The translations under genes and the position numbers were made by a program. DNA of 64,000 nucleotides from the NCBI GenBank assembly GCA_011391085.1, contig JAABRD010000008.1, positions 1 to 64,000 of the forward strand. The letters are read 5' to 3'. Position 1 is the stretch's first letter. The number at the start of each line of letters is the position of its first letter. This document shows, piece by piece, positions 51,114 through 58,746 of this stretch. The notes beneath the pieces were generated by a model, which worked only from the letters and a program-made list of their open reading frames with translations, was not told the DNA's origin and searched no databases. Origin of the DNA: Thiotrichaceae bacterium (GTDB lineage Bacteria; Pseudomonadota; Gammaproteobacteria; Beggiatoales; Beggiatoaceae).

Positions 51114-53306
51114 ATGAAGTACAAATTAAGGGGCTGTATTATCGGCCTATTTTGGTTGTTCACGCTGTTGCTACAGGGACAAGTGGTGTGGGCGGAGACG
51201 GACTTGTTGAATTTGTCCGCCTATCAGGAGGCATCTACTCCAGAATATGGGGAAAATGTGTTGGTGGCGCAGGATGAGAAAACAGGGGCGAAGTGGTTGA
51301 CCGTTGGGAAAGAAGAGGGCAGTACCGGGCGTTTAAAGTTTCCAGTGAACTTGTCTGGGGATTTTGAAGTGGTGGTCAAGGTCAATCCTAACGAGGGGCA
51401 AGCATTTTTTCTAACAGCCGATGAGTATAGAATTAAAGTCGGTTTTTGGCGTGCTGGTAGTGTCGGACTCCAAGCAGGTAGTGATACCGGGCCTGGGGAT
51501 GAAAGCAAGGCATGGAAAGGGTACAGTACGAATATTTTAAAACTCTCAGTCTCCGGAAACGTCGCCAAATTGTATGTCAACGATGTGTTTTCTCAGAAGT
51601 TGACCTTAAAAGCGGATTTGACTTATACCCAGTTGTTATACCAGGGACTTGACCAGAATAGCCAACTCTATCAGGTAATTCTGGGAGGCTCTGGTGGAAG
51701 CGCACAACCTCCCGTTACAGGGGCCCAAACGGATTTGTTAAATTTGTCGGCCTACCAAGAAGCTACGACTCCATTGTATGGGGAGAATGTGCTGATAGGT
51801 CAGGATGAAAAGACCGAAATAAAGTGGCTAACCGTAGGGAAAGAAGCGGGTAGTACCGGGCGTTTAAAATTCCCAGTGAACTTGTCAGATGATTTTGAAG
51901 TGGTGGTCAAAGTCAATCCTAACGAGGGGCAAGCATTTTTTCTAACAGCCGACGAGTATAGAATCAAAGTTGGTTTTTGGCGTGCAGGTAGTGTCGGACT
52001 CCAAGCAGGTAGTGATACCGGACCTGGGGATGGCAGTAGCGCATGGATGGGTTACACGACGAATACTTTAAAACTCTCAGTCTCCGGAAACGTCGCTAAA
52101 CTCTATGTCAATGATGTGTTTTCTCAAAAGTTGACCTTAAAAGCGGGTTTAACTTATACCCAATTTTTATACCAGGGACTTGACCAAAACAGCAAACTCT
52201 ATCAAGTAACTTTGGGAGGTTCTGGTGGAAGCGGACAACCTTCTGTCACGGGTAATCAAGAACCCGAAACGGACCTATTGAATTTGTCGACTTACCAAGA
52301 AGCTACGACTCCGTCGTATGGTGAGAATGTGCTGGTGGGTCAGGACGATCAGGCCGACATTAAGTGGCTAACCGTTGGAAAAGAAGCGGGTAGTGTCGGG
52401 CGTTTGAAATTCCCAGTGAACTTATCAGGTGACTTTGAAGTGGCGGTCAAAGTCAATCCTAACGAGGGGCAAGCGTTTTTTATAACTGCTGACGAGTATA
52501 GAATCAAAGTTGGTTTTTGGCGTGCAGGTAGTGTCGGACTCCAAGCAGGTAGTGATACCGGACCTGGGGATGGCAGTAGTGCGTGGATGGGTTACACGAC
52601 GAATACCTTAAAACTCTCCATCTCAGGAAACGTTGTTAAACTCTATGTCAACGATGTGTTTTCTCAAAAGTTGACCTTAAAATCGAGTTTAACTTATACC
52701 CAATTGCTATACGACGGACTTGACCAGAATAGCAAACTCTACAAGTTGAAAGTAGGTCAAGGGGTGACTGTCAACCCAACGCCGAATCCAACGCCGACAA
52801 CGCCGACAACGCCGACAACACCGAAACCAGCCAAGACTTGCGGTTGTAAAAAACTGTCTCCTCCTGTCGCTGTCGATGCCACGGGCAAATCTGTGACGAC
52901 CGCAACGGTTACCTACGCCGGCATTATCGTCAATAACCAACCGCCTGTCGTCGAGGTCAAACAAAAATTGTTTGACACCGTGGAGGTTCTAGGTGACCTC
53001 GAAGTTGACCCAGTGGATGTCGGCCAACAGGTGGATATTTTCGTCTATGCGGCAGCCACCTTCCCAGGTGTCAGTACGGTCTCCTACTACATGTTAGGCC
53101 CCGGCTTAAATATCATGGCTTGGGACCAACATCCCGCGAGTTTAGTGGCCTTCTCCAGTGGCACGTTGGGGGTCTTTCAAACCGTGCAGATGTACAGTGG
53201 GAAGTTCTACTATCCAGGGACACTGAAAGTCTATTTCGGCTACCGCTTACCTAATGGAGTGGTGATTACTAGCAGTGTGCCGATTGATATTACGATAGAA
53301 CAGTAA
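51114..53306 (+). CDS. secreted protein with three long, nearly identical repeats
   Basis: 730 residues. Signal peptide 1-26 (QVVWAE). Three repeats of about 177-180 residues begin at 29, 206 and 386 (TDLLNLSAYQEATTP..YGEN). Each holds GRLKFPVNLSGDFEVVVKVN, NEGQAFFLTADEYRIKVGFW, RAGSVGLQAGSDTGPGDGSS and LKLSVSGNVAKLYVNDVFSQ. The pattern suggests a jelly-roll (concanavalin-like) sandwich, an inference. A Thr/Pro linker (about 548-570) leads to a C-terminal domain (571-730) starting CGCKKLSPP. The repeats are so alike in DNA that they must be recent duplications or homogenised. Likely surface or exported, perhaps glycan binding. A clear terminator follows. Confidence 0.75.
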   Translation: MKYKLRGCIIGLFWLFTLLLQGQVVWAETDLLNLSAYQEASTPEYGENVLVAQDEKTGAKWLTVGKEEGSTGRLKFPVNLSGDFEVVVKVNPNEGQAFFLTADEYRIKVGFWRAGSVGLQAGSDTGPGDESKAWKGYSTNILKLSVSGNVAKLYVNDVFSQKLTLKADLTYTQLLYQGLDQNSQLYQVILGGSGGSAQPPVTGAQTDLLNLSAYQEATTPLYGENVLIGQDEKTEIKWLTVGKEAGSTGRLKFPVNLSDDFEVVVKVNPNEGQAFFLTADEYRIKVGFWRAGSVGLQAGSDTGPGDGSSAWMGYTTNTLKLSVSGNVAKLYVNDVFSQKLTLKAGLTYTQFLYQGLDQNSKLYQVTLGGSGGSGQPSVTGNQEPETDLLNLSTYQEATTPSYGENVLVGQDDQADIKWLTVGKEAGSVGRLKFPVNLSGDFEVAVKVNPNEGQAFFITADEYRIKVGFWRAGSVGLQAGSDTGPGDGSSAWMGYTTNTLKLSISGNVVKLYVNDVFSQKLTLKSSLTYTQLLYDGLDQNSKLYKLKVGQGVTVNPTPNPTPTTPTTPTTPKPAKTCGCKKLSPPVAVDATGKSVTTATVTYAGIIVNNQPPVVEVKQKLFDTVEVLGDLEVDPVDVGQQVDIFVYAAATFPGVSTVSYYMLGPGLNIMAWDQHPASLVAFSSGTLGVFQTVQMYSGKFYYPGTLKVYFGYRLPNGVVITSSVPIDITIEQ

Positions 53307-53314
53307 TGGGAACG

Positions 53315-53349
53315 AAAAACCGAGTTTTTTTCAAAAAACTCGGTTTTTT
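53315..53349 (+). terminator. rho-independent terminator
   Basis: AAAAACCGAGTTTTTT-tc-AAAAAACTCGGTTTTTT: perfect stem followed by T6, starting eight bases after the stop of the triple-repeat gene. It would work on either strand. Confidence 0.92.
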
Positions 53350-53366
53350 GGTGGCACCCAGTCACT

Positions 53367-53396
53367 GTAGGGTGGGCAGATGTTTATTTGCCCACC
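53367..53396. repeat. 'gtagggtgggcagatg' palindrome, degenerate
   Basis: GTAGGGTGGGCAGATGTTTATTTGCCCACC-type, one of the interspersed 'gtagggtgggc' copies. Confidence 0.6.
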
Positions 53397-53517
53397 ATAC
53401 CCACCCACTCTCGTAGTATCATTACGGTACAAGATATTAACCTTGTGTGCAACACCACGACGTTTCTGGTTTCTCGTTCCAACGCAGAAGCAGGCAGGTT
53501 GGCAGCTTCGATGGGTG

Positions 53518-53582
53518 AGGTTTAGGAAAGCTGAAATATCGATTCGATTTGAAAACGTTGCGGATTTAGCTTTCCTAAACCT
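53518..53582. repeat. 'AGGTTTAGGAAAGCTGAA' inverted repeat (family M)
   Basis: AGGTTTAGGAAAGCTGAAAT faces ATTTAGCTTTCCTAAACCT; the closest relative is at 10021-10087. Confidence 0.8.
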
Positions 53583-53623
53583 AAATGTCATCCCACTGGC
53601 GCTTTACGAACCTGGTATTTCAT

Positions 53624-53704
53624 GTAGGGTGGATTAAGCGATAGCGTATCCACCGCTACTGATGACGAAAAATGGTGGATACGCTACCGCTTAATCCACC
53701 CTAC
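53624..53704. repeat. 'GTAGGGTGGATTAAGCG' palindrome (family D), 81 bp
   Basis: Two half units GTAGGGTGGATTAAGCG ... and ...CGCTTAATCCACCCTAC with inner GTATCCACC/GGTGGATAC. The next gene on the minus strand ends inside it. Confidence 0.85.
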
Positions 53705-53851
53705 CTCTTTTTCTTGAATCGCTTTAATCAACCCAATCTCTTCAATTGCAAATATCTCCGTAAATAATTCGCGCCGTTCTTCCACTAATTCTATAAGTGC
53801 CTGTTTCACAACGTCTTTCAATTGGGAATCGGCAACGGCCAAACTTATCAT
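53684..53851 (-). CDS. small antitoxin-like protein with repeat-coded C-terminus
   Basis: 55 residues from ATG 53851: MISLAVADSQLKDVVKQALI, then ELVEERRELFTEIFAIEEIG and LIKAIQEKEVGWIKR. The start resembles antitoxin-like proteins ('xLAVxESQLKxxxKxALxEVLEERxDLF') that pair with RelE/ParE or PIN toxins in cyanobacteria. The last seven residues (EVGWIKR) and the stop are encoded by the family D palindrome; no toxin follows. Upstream in-frame sequence comes from a family C element and is not part of the gene. Confidence 0.55.
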   Translation of the reverse strand: MISLAVADSQLKDVVKQALIELVEERRELFTEIFAIEEIGLIKAIQEKEVGWIKR

Positions 53852-53950
53852 ATTCGTTTCCTCTGCAAGTTTAAGTAGATTGAGAATTTGAGGGAAAAAC
53901 CCATGGTATTGGGTTATGATAAGGGGAGGGGGAATGGATGTCAAGAGGAT

Positions 53951-54033
53951 TGGAGGAGTGGAGGCTTTAGCCGGTGGGAGTTGGCACAAGGTTAAATGTT
54001 GGGGAAAGGCTACCAGCTAAAGCCTCTACTCCA
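53951..54033. repeat. family C palindrome
   Basis: TGGAGGAGTGGAGGCTTTAG-CCGGTGG ... CCAGCTAAAGCCTCTACTCC, between two minus-strand genes. Confidence 0.75.
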
Positions 54034-54105
54034 AGGTTTCATGCTGGTGTGTCGGTACGGCATTCCCACGCGGGCGCGTGGGAACGAAAAAAACAAGGTG
54101 GTCCA

Positions 54106-54678
54106 TTATTTTAGGATGGGTTCATCTAGTGGTGGCCTAGTGACCTCGTATGTTACAGGAGTGTCATCATCGACGATTTCCCACTTGATGTCATCTATCC
54201 ACATTTGCCCCCCTTGCCACAAAGAAAAACATAGTGAAATGGTGTTTTCTTTATGTTTTTGTGGAATGTCGAAAACCATATCCAGAAACGTCCAGTCTTG
54301 AGTTCCACCACCATCATTGTAAGCATTTACCCCTTTAAATGGATAAATATTTCCGCTGATTGCGTATATGTACGCCCAGTGTTCAATGTCCCTTGTCTTG
54401 ATAAAAGCAGAATATCTAACCCGCTTTCCAAGATATTTGGTGGTCTTTACCTCTTGGCAAATTCCCGACCTGTTGATTTCTCCTTTTTTTACGGAGTTTT
54501 TGTCGTTTATAACGGTGAGACTGTCTGGCTTGCTACGATAAGTATCTTTATCAAGACCTGCGATATGAGTTCCCTTCTCTTTAGTCCATTGTCGCCAGTA
54601 GTCTGGCAATGGTTCAATGGCAAGGCAGTTTAGAGACGAAACTGACAATGCAACAGTTAAGATATAACGAGTTTTCAT
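54106..54678 (-). CDS. secreted protein with galactose-binding-like domain
   Basis: 190 residues. Signal peptide 1-20 (SSLNCLA; a Cys at 18 allows a lipoprotein reading). The rest reads as one beta-sandwich (PDYWRQWTKEKGTHIAGLDK, VKTTKYLGKRVRYSAFIKTR, GTQDWTFLDMVFDIP, LCFSLWQGGQMWIDDIKWEI). The motif 'W-x-x-x-x-x-x-F-x-I-P...L-x-G-x-G-x-x-W-I-D-D-I-x-x-E' fits CBM-like/galactose-binding folds. A periplasmic or surface carbohydrate-binding role is possible but unproven. Confidence 0.65.
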   Translation of the reverse strand: MKTRYILTVALSVSSLNCLAIEPLPDYWRQWTKEKGTHIAGLDKDTYRSKPDSLTVINDKNSVKKGEINRSGICQEVKTTKYLGKRVRYSAFIKTRDIEHWAYIYAISGNIYPFKGVNAYNDGGGTQDWTFLDMVFDIPQKHKENTISLCFSLWQGGQMWIDDIKWEIVDDDTPVTYEVTRPPLDEPILK

Positions 54679-54986
54679 GTATTTTATTCTATATGGTTAT
54701 AATCCCATAGGATACATACCCATTGTTTTTTACCCAATCAACCCTCATAAATAATAAAATGCCAAAGAAAAAGTTTACAGGCACCAACGATTTATGTTAG
54801 ACTTGACTTGATAAAAAGCCTATGAACTTGTACGCTTGAATTGCGTCTATTAGTCCACAACGGGGAAAATAAGGCGCCTTGTTGAATTTCTCAACTAACA
54901 AATGTTGGTATTTAGGTTAGGAGATGTTAGTATCTCACCTTACGCATCCTAACTGAAAGAAGTTGTATAATATTTATGTTATTTAA
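54679..54986. other. intergenic, no gene recognised
   Basis: AT-rich upstream region of the secreted galactose-binding-like gene. No frame or motif is convincing. Confidence 0.4.
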
Positions 54987-55115
54987 GTAGGGTGCGTTAG
55001 GCGCGTCTGTTTGCGCCGTAACGCACCTGAATTCCCCTATTACGGTTTTGTTGGTGGTTGTGGTTGATGATGGCACGGGAAAAGGGTGCGTTACGCTATC
55101 GCTAACGCACCCTAC
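54987..55115. repeat. 'GTAGGGTGCGTTAGGCG' long inverted repeat
   Basis: GTAGGGTGCGTTAG... facing ...CTAACGCACCCTAC with a second inner pair CGTAACGCACC/GGGTGCGTTACG. A relative of family D in which GGATTAAGCG is GCGTTAGGCG. A short stretch at 62969-62990 belongs to the same type. Confidence 0.75.
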
Positions 55116-55250
55116 GACTTCTTACGCACCACCATCCCTAGAGACTCCTGGCTAAAGCGGGGAATCTTCCCGGCGAGGCCGGTCGTGCTGACTCCCCTCC
55201 TTAGCAAGGTGGTTGAGTTAACCGTGCGTAAGGTGAGTTAGTATTTTTAT

Positions 55251-55283
55251 AGAAACTAAGTTTCTTGAAGAAACTTAGTTTCT
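55251..55283. promoter_or_regulatory. AGAAACTAAGTTTCT double palindrome upstream of a gene
   Basis: AGAAACTAAGTTTCTtga-AGAAACTTAGTTTCT, differing by one base from the copy at 30564. It ends 37 bases before the ATG at 55321. Confidence 0.55.
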
Positions 55284-55320
55284 TTGCGGTTATGGATTCC
55301 TATCATTCATAAGGTCAGTT

Positions 55321-55563
55321 ATGTATCAAGACCCCATTGTTGAAGAACTTAGACAGATTCGTCGGCAGATAGAACAAGAATGCCAGAATGATGCGGACCT
55401 TTATTATGCACATCTCCTCGAAGTGCAAAAGCTACACGCTGCACGGTTGGTTTGCGGTGCCCCCAAACCGTTGCTGACATGTTCTCCTCACAACAAAAAC
55501 AAAATCTGTTTGGGACGACAAACTGTTGAAGAAAATAAAAAGTTTGAAACAGAGTCAAACTAA
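55321..55563 (+). CDS. small antitoxin-like protein
   Basis: 80 residues. The start MYQDPIVEELRQIRRQIEQE and CQNDADLYYAHLLEVQKL is the pattern of a very common small protein in cyanobacteria and sulfur bacteria ('MYxDPIVEEIRxIRxxxAxxxxxDLxAIxxDLxxxQ'), thought to be an antitoxin. The last 30 residues (RLVCGAPKPLLTCSPHNKNK) do not fit and may come from a frame change or inserted DNA. A second small gene follows 39 bases later. Confidence 0.55.
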   Translation: MYQDPIVEELRQIRRQIEQECQNDADLYYAHLLEVQKLHAARLVCGAPKPLLTCSPHNKNKICLGRQTVEENKKFETESN

Positions 55564-55602
55564 GTTTGTTTCGCCATTGGAGTTAATTGCGGAGATTCAA
55601 TC

Positions 55603-55803
55603 ATGCAACAGTCTATAAAACCCCTAACCGAAATCACTGCCAAAGCGATACAAGTCTTATATAAAGAAATTGGGATAGTGAACACCGTGCGGTTCCTTAA
55701 CCAATTTACCGTAGGTCATGGTGACTATACCAAAGAACGTGAACAACTATTTGCTGATTTGACTTTGGAAGAGATTATTACAGAGATGAAACGTCTTCAC
55801 TGA
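55603..55803 (+). CDS. small antitoxin-like protein
   Basis: 66 residues: MQQSIKPLTEITAKAIQVLY, KEIGIVNTVRFLNQFTVGHG and DYTKEREQLFADLTLEEIIT. Helical throughout, with the 'ALxxLxxELGxxxTxRFLNQFxxGxGDYTxERxxLF' pattern of a family widely found beside TA genes. No partner toxin is adjacent. Probably cytoplasmic; function inferred only from context. Confidence 0.6.
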   Translation: MQQSIKPLTEITAKAIQVLYKEIGIVNTVRFLNQFTVGHGDYTKEREQLFADLTLEEIITEMKRLH

Positions 55804-55889
55804 AACAGGCCGAACCTTGCATGACAAGGGGTTTATCGTGTCTCCAAAGAGTCAAACAACCACCTTCAACCATTTGATACCACTCTCGT

Positions 55890-56435
55890 ATGTCCCCTCC
55901 CAAAGCCGACCTCTTCAAACCAGCCGCCGACCTCTGGGACTTAGAACGTCTCTATGCCGACTTGGCCAAGGTTAATGGTGAAGCGTTAACCGAGACCGAA
56001 AAATTACATTTGCGCGGCTTACTCTGCGGTTACAGTTCCGCCACCATTGCTAAAAAGTTACATAAAAGTGTCAGGGGAGTACAAGCGGATATTTCAGGCA
56101 CTATCAGTCAATCTGTCAAAGAGTTAGTCAATCAAACGCGGCCAGTGTCAAAGCGGGTAAAAAATCTGAATAATGCCGGAGATATTGGGGAACTGTTGGA
56201 GGAGTTAGGGTATCGGAACAAATCATCTACACCTATTTCTTCGGGAGAGACTATGATACAACTAGAAACAGCAACAGGTAATGGCATAATAAATTGTGTT
56301 AAGTTGGGCGATAGAGTGACCATTTCTCCCGTATCGATTTCCCTGCCCGCTGAGATGGCTAGACAGGTGTCAGAGGCGTGGATTAAGGGGGTGGCGGATT
56401 CGTCGGGAAAAGGGGGAGGAGGGGGGAAGGAATAG
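55890..56435 (+). CDS. vMAP-type HTH protein, copy 1
   Basis: 181 residues. HTH part (about 15-95) with LWDLERLYADLAKVNGEALT, ETEKLHLRGLLCGYSSATIA and SVRGVQADISGTISQSVKEL. Linker, then a C-terminal beta part (ETMIQLETATGNGIINCVKL, GDRVTISPVSISLPAEMARQ). The copy at 57247-57795 is nearly identical in DNA over more than 500 bases; only two residues differ inside the shared part, and the ends differ. The HTH resembles that of vWA-MoxR-associated proteins. The two copies flank hicAB. Confidence 0.65.
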   Translation: MSPPKADLFKPAADLWDLERLYADLAKVNGEALTETEKLHLRGLLCGYSSATIAKKLHKSVRGVQADISGTISQSVKELVNQTRPVSKRVKNLNNAGDIGELLEELGYRNKSSTPISSGETMIQLETATGNGIINCVKLGDRVTISPVSISLPAEMARQVSEAWIKGVADSSGKGGGGGKE

Positions 56436-56609
56436 GAGGTTACTTATCTAAAGTATTTTTCCAATGTCATGGTTTTATCGGCTGCTTGCACGAAGAAAAC
56501 CAGTTCCCGTCACAATAAACAAGCGTTGGAGTCATATTGAGAATGACTCAAATGGAGAAAAACACAAATATTTCAGAAATTGCGAACGAGAGAATAAAAA
56601 ATTGGAGAG

Positions 56610-56852
56610 ATGACCAGACGTAAAAAATTGTTAGCCGCTATTTGTAATAACCCCAAAGCGGTACGTTTTGAAGAAGCCTGCCAGGCCGCTGAAATAATCG
56701 GTTTCCAAAAAACCGGTGGTAAAGGTTCACATTGTGTTTACACGAAACCAGCAGAATTGGAGATTTTGAATTTCCAAAATCGAGACGGTTATATTTATCC
56801 TTACCAGGCACGTCAGTTAATCAAGTTGTTAGAAAAATATGATGAAGAATAA
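56610..56852 (+). CDS. hicA: HicA-type mRNA interferase toxin
   Basis: 80 residues. The dsRBD-like HicA fold is shown by MTRRKKLLAAICNNPKAVRF, EEACQAAEIIGFQKTGGKGS and HCVYTKP. The key residues GSH (Gly-Ser-His, about 39-41) are present, followed by NRDGYIYPYQARQLIKLLEK. HicA cuts mRNA when freed from HicB. Overlaps hicB by 14 bases. Confidence 0.9.
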   Translation: MTRRKKLLAAICNNPKAVRFEEACQAAEIIGFQKTGGKGSHCVYTKPAELEILNFQNRDGYIYPYQARQLIKLLEKYDEE

Positions 56853-57147
56853 TCTACAACGCTATCCCATTTCCGTATTTTGGAGTGACGAAGACGAAGC
56901 TTATATTGCCATTGCGCCAGACTTAGAAGGCTGTTCGGCAGGCGGTGCCACGGCGGTGGCGGCCCTTCAAGAATTGCAAGTCGCGATGTCATTATGGTTG
57001 GAAGCGGCCCGGCAAATCGGCAAACCATTTCCTGAACCAAGTTTGCCGAAGGAGGTTTGGCCATCGACAAAACGATGGCAACCGTGTCGTATAGTTGGTG
57101 ATAAGGTATACTCCAGCAATCGTGTCAGTAAGATGACTCAAGGGTAG
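56839..57147 (+). CDS. hicB: HicB-type antitoxin
   Basis: 102 residues. RYPISVFWSDEDEAYIAIAP and DLEGCSAGGATAVAALQELQ are the partial RNase-H-like HicB fold (W-S-x-E-D-x-A-Y-x-A-x-x-P-D-L-x-G-C). A helix LWLEAARQIGKPFPEP follows, then a short tail of uncertain fold. The stop TAG is the TAG of a 'gtagggtggattaag' palindrome, so the natural C-terminus (often an HTH) may have been cut short. Confidence 0.88.
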   Translation: MMKNNLQRYPISVFWSDEDEAYIAIAPDLEGCSAGGATAVAALQELQVAMSLWLEAARQIGKPFPEPSLPKEVWPSTKRWQPCRIVGDKVYSSNRVSKMTQG

Positions 57148-57208
57148 GGTGGATTAAGCGAAGCGTATCCACCAGAAGCGTATCCACCATTCGCTTAATC
57201 CACCCTAC
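57144..57208. repeat. 'GTAGGGTGGATTAAGCG' palindrome (family D), 65 bp
   Basis: GTAGGGTGGATTAAGCGAAG ... CTTAATCCACCCTAC with inner TATCCACC units. It contains the hicB stop codon. Confidence 0.85.
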
Positions 57209-57246
57209 GTTGTATTGAGAAGCTGTTTCTAACCGTTTAAGATTAA

Positions 57247-57795
57247 ATGATGACTCCCTCCCCCACAGCCGACCTCTTCAAACCAGCCGCCGATCTCTGG
57301 GACTTAGAACGTCTCTATGCCGACTTGGCCAAGGTTAATGGTGAAGCGTTAACCGAGACCGAAAAATTGCATTTGCGCGGCTTACTCTGCGGTTATAGTT
57401 CCGCCACCATTGCTAAAAAGTTACATAAAAGTGTCAGGGGAGTACAAGCGGATATTTCAGGCACTATTAATCAATCTGTCAAAGAGTTAGTCAATCAAAC
57501 GCGGCCAGTGTCAAAGCGGGTAAAAAATCTAAATAATGCGGGAGATATTGGAGAACTGTTGGAGGAGTTAGGGTATCGGAACAAATCATCTACACCTATT
57601 TCTTCGGGAGAGACTATGATACAACTAGAAACAGCAACAGGTAATGGCATAATAAATTGTGTTAAGTTGGGCGATAGAGTGACGATTTCTCCAGTATCGA
57701 TTTCCCTGCCCGCAGAGATGGCTAGACAGGTGTCAGAAGCGTGGATTAAGGGGTTGGCGGATTCGTCGGGAAAGAAAGAAGGGGCGCCAAAATAA
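57247..57795 (+). CDS. vMAP-type HTH protein, copy 2
   Basis: 182 residues. Apart from the first five and last seven residues it repeats the protein at 55890-56435; the internal changes are Ser to Asn (GTINQSV) and Val to Leu (KGLADSS). DNA differs at few positions, so the duplication is recent. Domain reading as for copy 1. The next genes are a UPF0175/PIN pair. Confidence 0.65.
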   Translation: MMTPSPTADLFKPAADLWDLERLYADLAKVNGEALTETEKLHLRGLLCGYSSATIAKKLHKSVRGVQADISGTINQSVKELVNQTRPVSKRVKNLNNAGDIGELLEELGYRNKSSTPISSGETMIQLETATGNGIINCVKLGDRVTISPVSISLPAEMARQVSEAWIKGLADSSGKKEGAPK

Positions 57796-57878
57796 AGAAG
57801 GGGTACATGACAGGTAAATGGGCTGTCACATTTTGAAGTTCTTCAACCTATTCCGATATTTTATTCTTGAGGTATCAA

Positions 57879-58109
57879 ATGAACATTTCTATAGAATTGC
57901 CTGACAAAATTTCTCTTCATCAAGTGAGTCAAAATTATTTCAAGGAAGGGTTAATTGCCCTGTTATATCATATTGGTAAGCTGTCAGAACAAGAGGCTTG
58001 TGTGGCACTGGGTTTCACCCGTCGCGAATTTCAAGAAATGTTGCCCAACTTTGGATTTTCTATTCTTGCCGATGATCCAGATACTATTCTGACAGAACTC
58101 TGTGCATGA
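57879..58109 (+). CDS. UPF0175-family antitoxin
   Basis: 76 residues from ATG 57879 (GAGG six bases upstream; four extra codons upstream from a TTG are unlikely). NISIELPDKISLHQVSQNYF, KEGLIALLYHIGKLSEQEAC and VALGFTRREFQEMLPNFGFS follow the UPF0175 pattern with its HTH-like 'GKLSxxxAxxxLGxxRxxFxxxL'. Ends four bases into the next gene (ATGA overlap). Usual partner: a DUF3368 PIN protein, as here. Confidence 0.85.
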   Translation: MNISIELPDKISLHQVSQNYFKEGLIALLYHIGKLSEQEACVALGFTRREFQEMLPNFGFSILADDPDTILTELCA

Positions 58110-58606
58110 ATGAGTTGAATATCATTGTCAGTGACACAGGACCACTGATTTCGCTAGAAGTGCTTCGGCATGGTTATCAATTTATTCGTCTTCTATATGA
58201 CAGAATTATAGTTCCGCCGGCGGTACTTTACGAGTTGGCCCAGGGACAATTTGACGACTCTCAAACCTATTTACACCACTATGGCATAACGGACTTAATT
58301 GAGGTACGTTATCCTTCCTCTCTGAGAGTATTGCCGGACTCGAATTTGTTACATCAAGGTTAAACACAGGCCATTCAACTTGCCTTAGAACTTAACACGG
58401 CCCTGCTGATTGAAGAGACTACAGGACGGCGAGTAGCTAGTAGTTTGGGAATTGAAATCTCTGGTATTGCAGGTCAAATTATGAAGGCATTTCGCCACCA
58501 TCTTATCGATGCTACCGAAGCACGGAAAAAATTAAGTGAGTTATTTCAGGCAGGCTGCATCAACCGAAAAATTGATAGTACACTTTTGGCAACCATCTTA
58601 AGGTAG
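58106..58606 (+). pseudogene. DUF3368 PIN-domain toxin gene with an internal TAA
   Basis: The first part reads NIIVSDTGPLISLEVLRHGY, then IIVPPAVLYELAQGQFDD and LRVLPDSNLLHQG, then TAA at 58361. The same frame goes on TQAIQLALELNTALLIEETT, GRRVASSLGIEISGIAGQIM and ends at TAG 58604. In the family this place is 'LDxGEAxAIxLALEL', so a Glu codon GAA became TAA. Without the second half the enzyme lacks the second catalytic acidic group (EETTGRRVA). It is either a dead toxin, read through, or a sequence error; the antitoxin is intact. Confidence 0.75.
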
Positions 58607-58694
58607 CTTTGGAAAATTCAGTGAGGCTAAAAGATTTGGATTTTCTGGACACTTTGACAGTTAATTCAAGCGGGGTTCAAGTTTATCCCCACTC

Positions 58695-58728
58695 AAACCT
58701 GACAGGTCGCAGAGCACCTGTCAGGTTT
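58695..58728. repeat. 'AAACCTGACAGGT' palindrome (family H)
   Basis: AAACCTGACAGGT-cgcagagc-ACCTGTCAGGTTT, 19 bases from the end of the convergent kinase gene. It differs from the 43822 copy in the loop by one base. Confidence 0.9.
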
Positions 58729-58746
58729 AGTCTGTCGAACTCTCGA

